A stretch of 64,000 nt of DNA. Origin: a bacterium EF100-94H03 bin56. Its GTDB lineage: Bacteria; Pseudomonadota; Alphaproteobacteria; SP197. The notes below the pieces were generated by a model. That model ran no database searches. It had not been told where the DNA came from and saw nothing but the letters and a program-made list of their open reading frames with translations. This document shows positions 54,533 to 62,683 of the stretch, piece after piece (positions within the stretch are counted from its first letter, which is position 1; each line of letters starts with the position of its first letter). The position numbers and the translations under genes are program-made. Location: assembly GCA_002238685.1 (NCBI GenBank), contig MPMV01000005.1:62001-126000 (forward strand). The letters are read 5' to 3'.

Positions 54533-55288
54533 TCAGGGCTGGGGCGCCCGGGCGGTGAGTCCGCCATCGCACACGAAGAGCTGGCCGCTGGTGAATGCGG
54601 CCTCATCACTGGCGAGGAACAGGGCCAGGGCGGCGATATCAACCGGTTGGCCGATGCGCCCAACGGGCTGATTGGCGTCGAGCGCGCGGGCGGCCTCTGC
54701 GGGATCGGGTACGCTTGCCAGGTACGCATCCATCATGTCGGTCCGGATCCAGCCCGGACAGATGACGTTGCAGCGGATGCCGTCCGCGCCATGGTCGACG
54801 GCAATGGCGCGTGACAGCGCGTGAACCGCGCCCTTGGTGGCGCAGTAGGCGGCGAGTCCCGGGTCCGCCACGAATCCGTCGTAACTGCCAACGTTGATGA
54901 TGGCGCCGCCGCCCTGGCGCGTCATGACGGGAACGGATTCCCGGCAGAAAAGGAAGACGCTGCCCACATTGACGCGGAAGATGGCGTTCCACTCGTCCTC
55001 GCTGGTCTCGATGATCGTCTTTTCGATCTGCATGGCCGCATTGTTGACGAGGACATCGATTCCGCCGAGACGCTCCCTTGCGGTCTCCACGACGGTGGAG
55101 ACGTGGGTTGCGGAAGAGACGTCGCCTGGGACCCAGAACATGGAATCGCTGTCCCCGGCTGCCGGTGGCCGCCGCGCCGTGGCGATGACCTTCGCACCCT
55201 CACGGACAAAGCTCTCTGCGATTGCCCTGCCGATGCCTCTCGATGCGCCGGTGACAATGGCGCGCTTGCCGTTCAGTCTGCCGCCCAT
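54533..55288 (-). CDS. Short-chain dehydrogenase/reductase (FabG-like)
   Basis: A 251-residue classical SDR. The cofactor motif is VTGASRGIGRAIAESF near 13, NNAA is in VLVNNAAMQIEKT, and the catalytic Ser-Tyr-Lys set is in INVGSYDGFVADPGLAAYCATKGAV. ATG 55288 has GGAG about seven bases upstream and matches the family; the frame reaches back to 55378. It is followed closely by the FrnE-like gene. It reduces a ketone or oxidises an alcohol with NAD(P)(H); substrate unknown. Confidence 0.9.
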   Translation of the reverse strand: MGGRLNGKRAIVTGASRGIGRAIAESFVREGAKVIATARRPPAAGDSDSMFWVPGDVSSATHVSTVVETARERLGGIDVLVNNAAMQIEKTIIETSEDEWNAIFRVNVGSVFLFCRESVPVMTRQGGGAIINVGSYDGFVADPGLAAYCATKGAVHALSRAIAVDHGADGIRCNVICPGWIRTDMMDAYLASVPDPAEAARALDANQPVGRIGQPVDIAALALFLASDEAAFTSGQLFVCDGGLTARAPQP

Positions 55289-55717
55289 ACCTGTCTCCAC
55301 CTGTCTGATGTCCGGCAGGATATCGCGCCTCCACCATTGGTTCACAGGGGAGGATGCCGGGAAATCCTGCTTCGTCATGTGACGATTGGGGTCCAGGCGC
55401 TGATGGTTCCTTCGGAGGTGAACGATGATCTTGTCGCGGCCGCACTTGAGGCCCGCTCCGATCCCTGGCTTGTCAGCTCGAGTTCGGCATCGGGTCTCTC
55501 CGGTCCCTACCCATCAAACCGCAATCAAGCGATATCTGTTCCGGCCCCACCAGGGCGGACCGCAATGATAGTGCAAGCCGTTCCGCGGTTTGGTTGCGGT
55601 CCTTGCTTTCTCCGCCCTTGGCACGTCGAATCAACATTGGAATGGCCGGATTTCGCAGGTGCTGGGCGGGCCTCAACAGCGCTTGGCTCGCACGCTCTTG
55701 TCAGGGCAACAACGAGA
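55289..55717. other. 429-base gap without a supported gene
   Basis: The stretch between the SDR start and the end of the DUF1989 gene holds no frame with a recognisable domain. Small frames on the minus strand (55473-55676, 55525-55725) have no family likeness. No repeat or hairpin stood out. Confidence 0.4.
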
Positions 55718-56317
55718 TCAGCCACGGCCGATCAGCTCGATGGCGGCTCCCCGAGGTGTTCCCAGGCTGATATCGCCCACACTCGAGGGACAGGCGGAAC
55801 AAACGAGCACAACATCAGTCTCAGCGTGAAGCTCGATGTAGTCGTCGGCCGCTGCAGAGGCCGGTTCATCCATCAGCGAACCATCGGGTTTGACTATGGC
55901 ATGCTCGAACAGGTTCCAGGGACAGGGAATCGGTCCAAGGCAGACCCCGCGCTCCGCCATGACGCTCCTGAGGTTGTCCTCGCAGTTGGGACGGGGCGAC
56001 TCCACGCCAAAGAACCGGTTGCTTTCAGCACTGCAGGCAGCATGCAGTGTATCGTGAATTCCTGGAGAGGTGTCGGCCAGGATCGTCAGCATGGGACGAA
56101 ACCGGGTGCTGACCAGTGTGTCGCCTGGTTTGAACAGGATCCGGTATGTCGCAGACCTGCTGTGCTCCATTGAAAGGGCTTCGAGAGGGTCTGCTGAACA
56201 AAATGCCCAGGTGTCGACGACCTGGTGGCCTTCCGTATTGACGATTCGCACGATGTCACCTGTTTCAACAGTGACCCCACGCGCTTCGCCCGGCGGAACT
56301 GGAATCAGACGGTTCAC
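55718..56317 (-). CDS. DUF1989 family protein (urea-carboxylase-associated)
   Basis: A 199-residue protein of the DUF1989 family, often found with urea carboxylase and urea/amide uptake genes. Family blocks seen are GEARGVTVETGDIVRIVN, HQVVDTWAF, MEHSRSATYRI, GVESPRPNCEDNL, and IPCPWNLFEHA, in order; the Cys and His residues are likely metal ligands. GTG 56317 has GGGGAG eight bases upstream and removes a poor N-terminal extension. Its usual partners are not here; the guanidinase-like gene 6 kb away is a possible functional link through urea. Confidence 0.87.
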   Translation of the reverse strand: MNRLIPVPPGEARGVTVETGDIVRIVNTEGHQVVDTWAFCSADPLEALSMEHSRSATYRILFKPGDTLVSTRFRPMLTILADTSPGIHDTLHAACSAESNRFFGVESPRPNCEDNLRSVMAERGVCLGPIPCPWNLFEHAIVKPDGSLMDEPASAAADDYIELHAETDVVLVCSACPSSVGDISLGTPRGAAIELIGRG

Positions 56318-57062
56318 GCACTCTTCTCCCCGTAGCGAACATGCATGACGTCCCGCGAATGCTGCCATCCCATGCTCAACGTTTCACCGGTTGGAAAGTG
56401 TCCGACGCACGGCAAGTCCGCTTCCGTGGGCCAGATGATCCGTACCGACGCGTCGTGCGAGAGACACGGTGACACTCGTTACTCTGGATCCGGGGCAATG
56501 CGCAATGTCGATTGTTGGCGTCAAGGCGCGACCGGGAACGAATCCTCTCGGGGTGCGTTTCCAGGACTCTTCCACCATGCTTTGTGCCGAGGCAGCCACT
56601 CCTCTTGTCAGGATGTCGTGGTGAGTATCTATGGCTGGATTTCATTGTGGGGCACATGCAGGAACTTCGTCCGGGCGGGGCATGCTCCACGGCTCCGTTC
56701 CGTCAAGAGACGGTTTTCAGTCGTTGGAGGAGCGCGTCAGGAACACCCGTATGTGTCCCAGGCAAGAATGTGTCGACGACTGGATAAACGGTTTCGTTGG
56801 CGGATGCCAAGGCTGGCCAGCATGTTCATGCAGGATCGCCATGGGTGACAAATCCAGTGGAAGCTGATCCCGACCGCATTTTCGACGAGGAACCACTCCC
56901 GACGTGGTGCGCCTGGCAACGACGTGTCGGGTGAAGACAGGTTGTCTGCTCGATGGTGATCCTTGTGTTAACCCACGGATATTCCGTATGTATCAGGGAT
57001 CGGGATTCGGAGTTGATCAACGGTCTGCTACTCTGCGATCCATTCGGAGGGAGGTTCGTTGG
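56318..57062. other. 745-base region, possible promoter, no supported gene
   Basis: No frame here looks like a real protein; the plus-strand frame at 56345-56848 is Arg/Cys-rich without family likeness. TTGTGT (56963-56968) and TATGTA (56987-56992), spaced by 18 bases, may form a promoter for the downstream membrane-protein gene. GGAGGGAGG at 57046-57054 is that gene's ribosome site. The length suggests a decayed gene. Confidence 0.4.
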
Positions 57063-58403
57063 TTGAGGAAGCCGGACGCTTCAAGACTTGCCCCGCGGTT
57101 GGCCCGTCGCGGTGCTTTTTCCGGGCTGATGATCAGTGCGATGCTCGTGGCCTCCGTCGTGCATGAGCTGGCACCTGCGTTTCCGCGGGAGATTGGCATG
57201 CTGGCAGCCTGGGCCGCGGGGTGTGCCGTGTGGAACCGGCTGCCATCCCGCGCACAAGTGCAGGTTGCACTCATGTTTGGAATCGGGCTCGCATGCATCG
57301 CAGTGGCCATGGCTCGCGGCGGCGATGTCGCGTGGGGAATCGTGACGGGAGGCTCGCTGCCAATCCTCACCGTGCTCGCCGGGGTAGCGTTCTTGCGCCT
57401 GATTCAATCTGCCAACGCGATAGCAAGGACGGGCACACCCACGCACCGTGGTTTCGGCGCCTACCTGCGTACGATGGCAGGCGTTCATCTGTTCGGCGCC
57501 GTCATCAACATTTCCGCCGTGGTGGTTTTCGCCGAACAGCTGGCCCGGTCAGCACCGCTCACGCGCCGCGAAGTGGCGATGCTGGGGCGTTCATATTCGA
57601 TGGTTGCATTCTACTCGCCATTCATCGGAGGCGTGGCCCTCGCGCTGGGCCTGGTGCCGGGAGTGCATTTCTCCGGACTTGTGCTGGCAGGCGTCACACT
57701 CGCCTGCATCGGCTTCCTTGTTCTCGCCATTATCGGTCACTTCGAAGAAGGCGATGCGCTTTCCAGGTTCGAGGGATATCCGTTTCGTCTGGACAGTCTC
57801 TGGCTGCCGTTTGCGCTCGCGTGCACGACAGCAATCGCGCACTGGTTGTGGCCGTCATTGTCAATTTTGTTGCTGGTTGCGTTGATTGCGCCTTCGCTAG
57901 TCGCAGCGGTGCTCGTGGCACGAACCGGAACCAGCAGCGCCATGCGGACCCTGAAGCGATTCGTGCTCACCGAATTGTCCGGCATGAGCGGTGAATTCAC
58001 CCTTTTTCTCGCTGCCGGGGTGCTTGGAGGGGGCCTGACCAGCCTGGTGTCCGCGTACCCCATGATTGTGCCGAGTTTCACGCTCAATCCGGTCACCGGC
58101 ACCCTTGCGCTCGCCTGCATTGTTGGCGTGGCAATGGCCGGTGTGCATCCGCTGGTCTCGGTCACCACGCTCATCGCTGTAACCTTGCCTTCATCACCGG
58201 ATCCGACGCTTCTTGCTGCGGTCTGCGTTATGGGGTGGGGCATCGGTTCGGCCGGAAGTCCGTACTCCGGAATCAATCTGGTCCTCGCGACCCGTAGCGG
58301 AGTCTCCAGCTGGTTGTTTCCTCTCTGGAATGCACTTTACTGCACTATCATGGTCCTCGCGGCAGGTTCAGTGTTTGCTGGATACACTGCACTGGTGCGG
58401 TGA
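57063..58403 (+). CDS. Polytopic membrane protein of unknown function
   Basis: A 446-residue protein with about eleven hydrophobic segments, among them MISAMLVASVVHELAPAF, GVHLFGAVINISAVVVFAE, GFLVLAIIGHF, LSILLLVALIAPSLVAAVLV and GTLALACIVGVAMAGVHPLV. The two-half layout with a long cytoplasmic loop near the middle resembles ion-transporter-like permeases, and MGWGIGSAGSPYSGINLV could be a re-entrant loop, but I cannot assign a family. TTG 57063 is chosen because GGAGGGAGG lies eight bases upstream; the frame reaches back to 56904 without a good start. Confidence 0.75.
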   Translation: MRKPDASRLAPRLARRGAFSGLMISAMLVASVVHELAPAFPREIGMLAAWAAGCAVWNRLPSRAQVQVALMFGIGLACIAVAMARGGDVAWGIVTGGSLPILTVLAGVAFLRLIQSANAIARTGTPTHRGFGAYLRTMAGVHLFGAVINISAVVVFAEQLARSAPLTRREVAMLGRSYSMVAFYSPFIGGVALALGLVPGVHFSGLVLAGVTLACIGFLVLAIIGHFEEGDALSRFEGYPFRLDSLWLPFALACTTAIAHWLWPSLSILLLVALIAPSLVAAVLVARTGTSSAMRTLKRFVLTELSGMSGEFTLFLAAGVLGGGLTSLVSAYPMIVPSFTLNPVTGTLALACIVGVAMAGVHPLVSVTTLIAVTLPSSPDPTLLAAVCVMGWGIGSAGSPYSGINLVLATRSGVSSWLFPLWNALYCTIMVLAAGSVFAGYTALVR

Positions 58404-58706
58404 TTGGAGATTCACTGATCTTGTACAGGTGGGAATGCGGGCCTGAGCGTGATCGATGTCACGGCCGACGATCCGATTGACCTGGATCGTCCGCACAACG
58501 ACCGCCAGCCGATCGAAGGCGATCACTGCGGATGTCGGGTAACCCGGGGGTCTCGCATTGTCGGGACCCCAGACCCGAGACGGGCCGCCCGTCGTCGCAC
58601 ATCGGGCCATTCGGATACCTGTCTTGCGTGTGTGGTGTTTGGCGCAGTGGTCGAATGGGTCTATTCTCCGCGCCTTCACCAGGCGTGTTGACGGGAAGGA
58701 TTGGAC
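58404..58706. other. 303-base leader before the aldehyde ferredoxin oxidoreductase gene
   Basis: No gene was found. GGGGTC and GACCCC near 58548-58571 and the nearby GTCTCG/CGAGAC arms can form alternative hairpins, and CGCCT/AGGCG makes a small stem just before the ribosome site. This may be a structured leader; I cannot match it to the molybdenum or tungsten cofactor riboswitch. Confidence 0.35.
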
Positions 58707-60533
58707 ATGGGTTGGACTGGTCGGGTTTTGCGGGTCGATCTGGGCAGTGGTTGCTGTGAAGGAGAACCGCTGAATCAGGACTGGGCCGAACAGTTCCTCG
58801 GGCAACGGGGCCTGGCATCGAAGTATCTGATGGAATTGATGGATCCGGCGGTGGATTCCCTGGCACCCGGCAATGTGCTGATCTTTGCGACGGGACCACT
58901 CACCGGGACCATGGCGCCAACGGCGGGACGTTACTCCGTCGTCACCAAGGGGGCGCTTACCAATGCCATCGCCTGTTCCAATTCCGGCGGCAAGGTCGGT
59001 GCCGAGATCAAGCTTGCCGGTTGGGACATGGTCATTGTCGAAGGAGCCTCACCGCATCCGGTGTGGTTATGGATCGATGACGACCGCGCGGAATTGCGGG
59101 ACGCGCGCCACCTGTGGGGACGCTCGGTCTGGGAGGTCGAGCCGGCCATCAGGGCGGAACTCCAGGATCCCGCCGTGAAGATTGCCTCCATCGGCCGGGC
59201 AGGGGAGAGACGTGTCCGCTTCGCCTGTGTCGTCAACGACCTGCACCGTGCCGCGGGCCGGTCCGGCGTTGGCGCCGTCATGGGAGCCAAGAATCTCAAG
59301 GCGATTGCCGCACGGGGGAGCCGGGGCGTCAAGGTCAGCGACCCGGCGGCCTTCATGTCCGCCGTTGCCGAGGCGAAGGCAGGTCTTGCCACACATCCCT
59401 CCCGCGAACGCCTGGCACGGTACGGCACCCATGCCATGCTCGACATGACGCACAGTTACGGCAGCCTGCCGACCCGCAACGAACGCGAAGTGACGTTTGA
59501 GGGAACCGACCGGCTGAACGTGGCCGCCTCACAGCGCCCCCACGGCCCCAAGGACACCGTGAACCTGGTCACCAACAAGGCCTGTTTTGCCTGTACCATT
59601 GCCTGCGGCCGCATCGCCACGATCGATCCGGATCACTTCTCGGTGAAGGGGCGCCCGCAGTACCACACGGCATCGGGTGGGCTGGAGTACGAGAACGTCT
59701 TCGCGCTGGGTGCCATGGTGGGAGTGGACGACATCGATGCCGTCACCTTTGCGAATTTCGTGTGTAACGAACACGGGATGGACACGATCTCCTTTGGAGG
59801 GGCCCTCGCGGCGGCCATGGAACTCTTCGAGACGGGTGTCGTGACGATGGGCGAGACAGGTGTCGATCTTTCGTTCGGTTCCGCCGAAGGACTCGTCGCC
59901 ATGGTCGAGGCCTGCGCCAAGGGAGAGGGATTCGGGGCCGACGTCGGACTTGGTGCGGCAAGGCTGTGCGAAAAGTACGCGAGACCGGAATTCTCGATGA
60001 CGGTCAAGGGCCAGGAGTTTCCCGGATACGATCCGCGCGCCATGCAGGGCATGGCGCTTGCCTATGCCACGTCCAACCGGGGTGCCTGTCACCTGCGCGC
60101 CAGCCCCTTCGCCTCGGATTTCGCCACGACCGAGCTTGAGGGCAAGGCCGAAATCGTGCGTTCGACCCAGGACGAACGGGCGGCAACGTTCGATTCATCG
60201 GGAATGTGTGCCTTTACGGCGGCCGCTGTCTCCATCGAGAAGGTTGCGGCCATGCTGGATGGTGCCCTTCCATCCTCGTGGACCGCCGAGCGCCTGCGCG
60301 AGACAGGTGAGAGAATCTGGAACCTGGAGAGACTTTTCAACAATGCTGCCGGTCTCGGGCGACGCGACGACACACTGCCGCATCGCATGTTGAACGTCCC
60401 GGCGCCAGGCGGAACGGCGAAAGGCATGGTGGCCCGGCTCGGCGACATGCTGGACGACTACTACGAGATGCGTGGCTGGGACGAGAAAGGCGCTCCACGC
60501 GGCCAGACCCTTCATCGTCTTGGATTGTCATGA
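58707..60533 (+). CDS. Aldehyde:ferredoxin oxidoreductase family tungstoenzyme
   Basis: A 608-residue AOR-family protein, a bis-pterin tungsten enzyme that interconverts aldehydes and acids with ferredoxin. Domain 1 opens GWTGRVLRVDLGSG and includes GPLTGTMAPTAGRYSVVTK and NSGGKVGAEIKLAGWD for the pterins. The [4Fe-4S] ligands are C293, C296 and C300 (CFACTIAC) and C501 (SSGMCAF), the same C-x2-C-x3-C plus distant C layout as the archaeal enzyme. GGAAGGA lies six bases before ATG 58707. The gene overlaps a MoaD-like gene by four bases. Such enzymes are rare in alphaproteobacteria. Alternatives are related FOR/GOR-type oxidoreductases. Confidence 0.92.
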   Translation: MGWTGRVLRVDLGSGCCEGEPLNQDWAEQFLGQRGLASKYLMELMDPAVDSLAPGNVLIFATGPLTGTMAPTAGRYSVVTKGALTNAIACSNSGGKVGAEIKLAGWDMVIVEGASPHPVWLWIDDDRAELRDARHLWGRSVWEVEPAIRAELQDPAVKIASIGRAGERRVRFACVVNDLHRAAGRSGVGAVMGAKNLKAIAARGSRGVKVSDPAAFMSAVAEAKAGLATHPSRERLARYGTHAMLDMTHSYGSLPTRNEREVTFEGTDRLNVAASQRPHGPKDTVNLVTNKACFACTIACGRIATIDPDHFSVKGRPQYHTASGGLEYENVFALGAMVGVDDIDAVTFANFVCNEHGMDTISFGGALAAAMELFETGVVTMGETGVDLSFGSAEGLVAMVEACAKGEGFGADVGLGAARLCEKYARPEFSMTVKGQEFPGYDPRAMQGMALAYATSNRGACHLRASPFASDFATTELEGKAEIVRSTQDERAATFDSSGMCAFTAAAVSIEKVAAMLDGALPSSWTAERLRETGERIWNLERLFNNAAGLGRRDDTLPHRMLNVPAPGGTAKGMVARLGDMLDDYYEMRGWDEKGAPRGQTLHRLGLS

Positions 60534-60781
60534 GGGTGTCGGTAAGGCTCGCCGCCTACGCGGGCGAAACCGTTCCCGACATCGGTGTTGACGGTGTCGG
60601 CGAATGGGACCTGGCGGAAAACACGACACTTGCCGGCGCGCTCACCCGGCTCGGAACGTTGCAGGAGCGGCCGGCGCTGATCCTGGTCAATGATCGTGTT
60701 GTCAGGGAGGCCTCGCGGTCGGACTACCGACTCGCCGACGGCGACCGCCTGGTCGTCATGCCTCCGATCGATGGAGGGTAG
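60530..60781 (+). CDS. MoaD/ThiS-type sulfur carrier protein
   Basis: An 83-residue beta-grasp protein ending in MPPIDGG, the Gly-Gly tail adenylated and thiocarboxylated when it donates sulfur to the pterin. Internal marks are LAGALTRLG and ALILVNDRVV. It starts inside the AOR stop (ATGA), so it is made with the enzyme, which suggests a carrier dedicated to the tungsten pterin cofactor rather than the general MoaD. Confidence 0.88.
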   Translation: MRVSVRLAAYAGETVPDIGVDGVGEWDLAENTTLAGALTRLGTLQERPALILVNDRVVREASRSDYRLADGDRLVVMPPIDGG

Positions 60782-60787
60782 AGGAGC

Positions 60788-61687
60788 ATGGACCAACCAC
60801 GCCTGACCTGTTGCCTGACCTTTGATTTCGATGCCATGTCGGTGTGGATCGGCTCCTACCGGTCAAGCAATCCCAGCGAGATCTCACGGGGAGAATTCGG
60901 TGCTGTCGCCATCCCCCGCATTCTCGACCTGCTCCAGCGCCGATCGATCCTGGCAACCTTCTGTGTACCTGGACACACGGCCCTCGCATGGCCTGACCTG
61001 GTCAGGGCCATCCATGACGGCGGGCACGAAATCGCCCACCACGGCTGGGTTCATGAGAATCCGGCGAATTTTGACGAGGCGGGGGAACGGCGCAACCTGG
61101 AACGCGGTTTCGAGGCTCTCGGGAAGGCCTGCGGTGTGCGCCCCGTGGGCTACCGGTCACCGGCCTGGGACTTCAGCGAACGTACGGCGGATCTCCTTGA
61201 GGAGTTCGGCTTTCTCTACGATTCGAGCCTCATGGGAGACGACTTTACGCCCTACTACATGCGGACCGGGGACAATGCTCCGGCCACCGAGCCTTATGAG
61301 TTCGGCACACATCTCGAAATCGTCGAGTTGCCGGTCGCCTGGGGGCTCGACGACTTTCCCTACTTTGAACTCGACGACACTGGCGGTGGCCTCAAGCCCG
61401 CCTCCCATGTCGAGGAGATCTGGCGCCAGGAATTCACATGGGCACACACTCATGTGCCAGGCGGCATCTACAATCTCACCATGCATCCCCAGGTGATCGG
61501 CCGCGGCCATCGGCTGATGATGCTGGAGCGTCTGATCGACTTCTTTTGCGAACACGATGGCGTCGTGTTCGACACGCTGGCCGGGTATGCCGGCCGCTGG
61601 GCCACGAGCAATCCACTGGCGGACTGGATCGATGGTGAATCCCTGCACGTCCGTGGGCCTGCGCGATACCGGAAGACCGGCACATGA
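60788..61687 (+). CDS. Polysaccharide deacetylase-fold hydrolase (PuuE/allantoinase-like)
   Basis: A 299-residue NodB-fold protein. TFDFDAMSVW holds the first Asp, IAHHGWVHENP the metal His residues, and GYRSPAWDFSER the Arg/Trp segment; the C-terminal TMHPQVIGRGHRLMMLERLI is typical of the PuuE/cyclic-imide-hydrolase branch, which hydrolyses amide or imide bonds in small molecules. It follows the MoaD-like gene by six bases and overlaps djlA by four, so it belongs to the AOR operon; the link to aldehyde chemistry is unexplained. Confidence 0.87.
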   Translation: MDQPRLTCCLTFDFDAMSVWIGSYRSSNPSEISRGEFGAVAIPRILDLLQRRSILATFCVPGHTALAWPDLVRAIHDGGHEIAHHGWVHENPANFDEAGERRNLERGFEALGKACGVRPVGYRSPAWDFSERTADLLEEFGFLYDSSLMGDDFTPYYMRTGDNAPATEPYEFGTHLEIVELPVAWGLDDFPYFELDDTGGGLKPASHVEEIWRQEFTWAHTHVPGGIYNLTMHPQVIGRGHRLMMLERLIDFFCEHDGVVFDTLAGYAGRWATSNPLADWIDGESLHVRGPARYRKTGT

Positions 61688-62439
61688 GCGTCTGGGGCAA
61701 GGTTATCGGAGGCACAGTCGGCTTTTTTGCACTGGGAGGCCCGCTTGGCGCCCTCATGGGGATCGCCGCCGGACACCTTCTTGATCAGACACTGAAAGGA
61801 AAGAGACCCGCTGTCACACACCAGGGTTCGTCAACGGACGAACTTCAGGTTGCCTTCACCCTGGCCGTGATCGCCCTGGTCGCCAAACTTGCCAAGGCAG
61901 ACGGCCGCGTCACACGGGACGAGGTGCAGGCGCTCAAGCGCGTCCTCCCCATACCGGAATCGGCTTCGGCGGATGTCGGTCGCATTTTCAACGCCGCAAA
62001 GGAAAGCTCTGACGGCTACGAGTCCTATGCCCGTCAGATCGCGTCCCTGCTTGGACACTCGCGGGCAGTGAGGGAAGATCTCCTCGGCGCGCTGCTGATG
62101 GTCGCCCACGTGGATGGCCACTATCACGCCGCCGAGCGCGTCATCATCAACGATGTCGGGCGCATCTTCGGGTTCTCGTCCGCCGACATCAGGCGCCTCG
62201 AAGGCATGTTCACGGCAACCGGCGAAACCGTTGGCGACCCTTACGAGATTCTCGGTGTGTCGGCCGAGTCAAGTGATCGCGACGTGAAGGCGGCCTACCG
62301 CAAGCTGCTCCAGGAAAATCATCCCGATCGCGTCACCGCCCAGGGGCTGCCGGAAGAGTTCATCGAGGTTGCCAACCGCAAGATGGCCGAAATCAATGCC
62401 GCCTGGGACCGTATCAAGAAGGAACGCGGCCTGAACTGA
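61684..62439 (+). CDS. djlA: DjlA-like co-chaperone with TerB and J domains
   Basis: A 251-residue protein. A Gly-rich hydrophobic N-terminus (GGTVGFFALGGPLGALMGIA) is followed by a TerB-like helical domain (residues 55-170, KLAKADGRVTRDEV) and a C-terminal J domain with the HPD tripeptide in LQENHPDRVT. It stimulates DnaK. ATGA overlap with the deacetylase gene places it in the same transcript as the AOR; it may be a general gene attached by chance. Confidence 0.9.
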   Translation: MSVWGKVIGGTVGFFALGGPLGALMGIAAGHLLDQTLKGKRPAVTHQGSSTDELQVAFTLAVIALVAKLAKADGRVTRDEVQALKRVLPIPESASADVGRIFNAAKESSDGYESYARQIASLLGHSRAVREDLLGALLMVAHVDGHYHAAERVIINDVGRIFGFSSADIRRLEGMFTATGETVGDPYEILGVSAESSDRDVKAAYRKLLQENHPDRVTAQGLPEEFIEVANRKMAEINAAWDRIKKERGLN

Positions 62440-62504
62440 TCTCGTCGGGTCCGATGATCGTCAGATGGGGCCATAGAGGCAGGAGAACGGTGTGACAGCC
62501 CCGG

Positions 62505-62533
62505 TTGCATGGTGAAGGGCTGTCGGATATCTA
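62505..62533 (+). promoter_or_regulatory. Promoter for tRNA-Val, overlapping a hairpin
   Basis: TTGCAT (62505-62510) and TATCTA (62528-62533), 17 bases apart, place a start about ten bases ahead of the tRNA. An 8-bp stem (GACAGCCC at 62494-62501 and GGGCTGTC at 62517-62524) overlaps it and could end the djlA transcript, though no T-run follows. Confidence 0.5.
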
Positions 62534-62543
62534 GTCGCCGATG

Positions 62544-62618
62544 GGGCGCGTAGCTCAGCGGGAGAGCACTACGTTGACATCGTAGGGGTCGCTGGTTCAA
62601 TCCCAGCCGCGCCCACCA
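62544..62618 (+). tRNA. tRNA-Val (GAC anticodon)
   Basis: A complete cloverleaf: acceptor GGGCGCG/CGCGCCC, D arm GCTC...GAGC, anticodon stem CTACG/CGTAG with loop TTGACAT (anticodon GAC, reading GUC), T arm GCTGG TTCAATC CCAGC, discriminator A and an encoded CCA at 62616-62618. Confidence 0.97.
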
Positions 62619-62683
62619 TCCCACGTTGATTGATGATCCGCCCTCCGGCACTATCGCCCCGGCAAAACCCGGAGTACCGGAAC

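Noticed and set aside
56345-56848. 167-residue plus-strand frame
   Set aside because: Cys/Arg-rich composition, no family likeness, no ribosome site.
58630-58690. tRNA-like GGCGCAGTGGTCGAATGGG stretch
   Set aside because: D-arm resemblance only; no acceptor, anticodon or T arm can be folded.
58404-58706. Molybdenum/tungsten cofactor riboswitch before AOR
   Set aside because: Hairpins exist, but I could not match the conserved core, so it is listed only as a structured leader.
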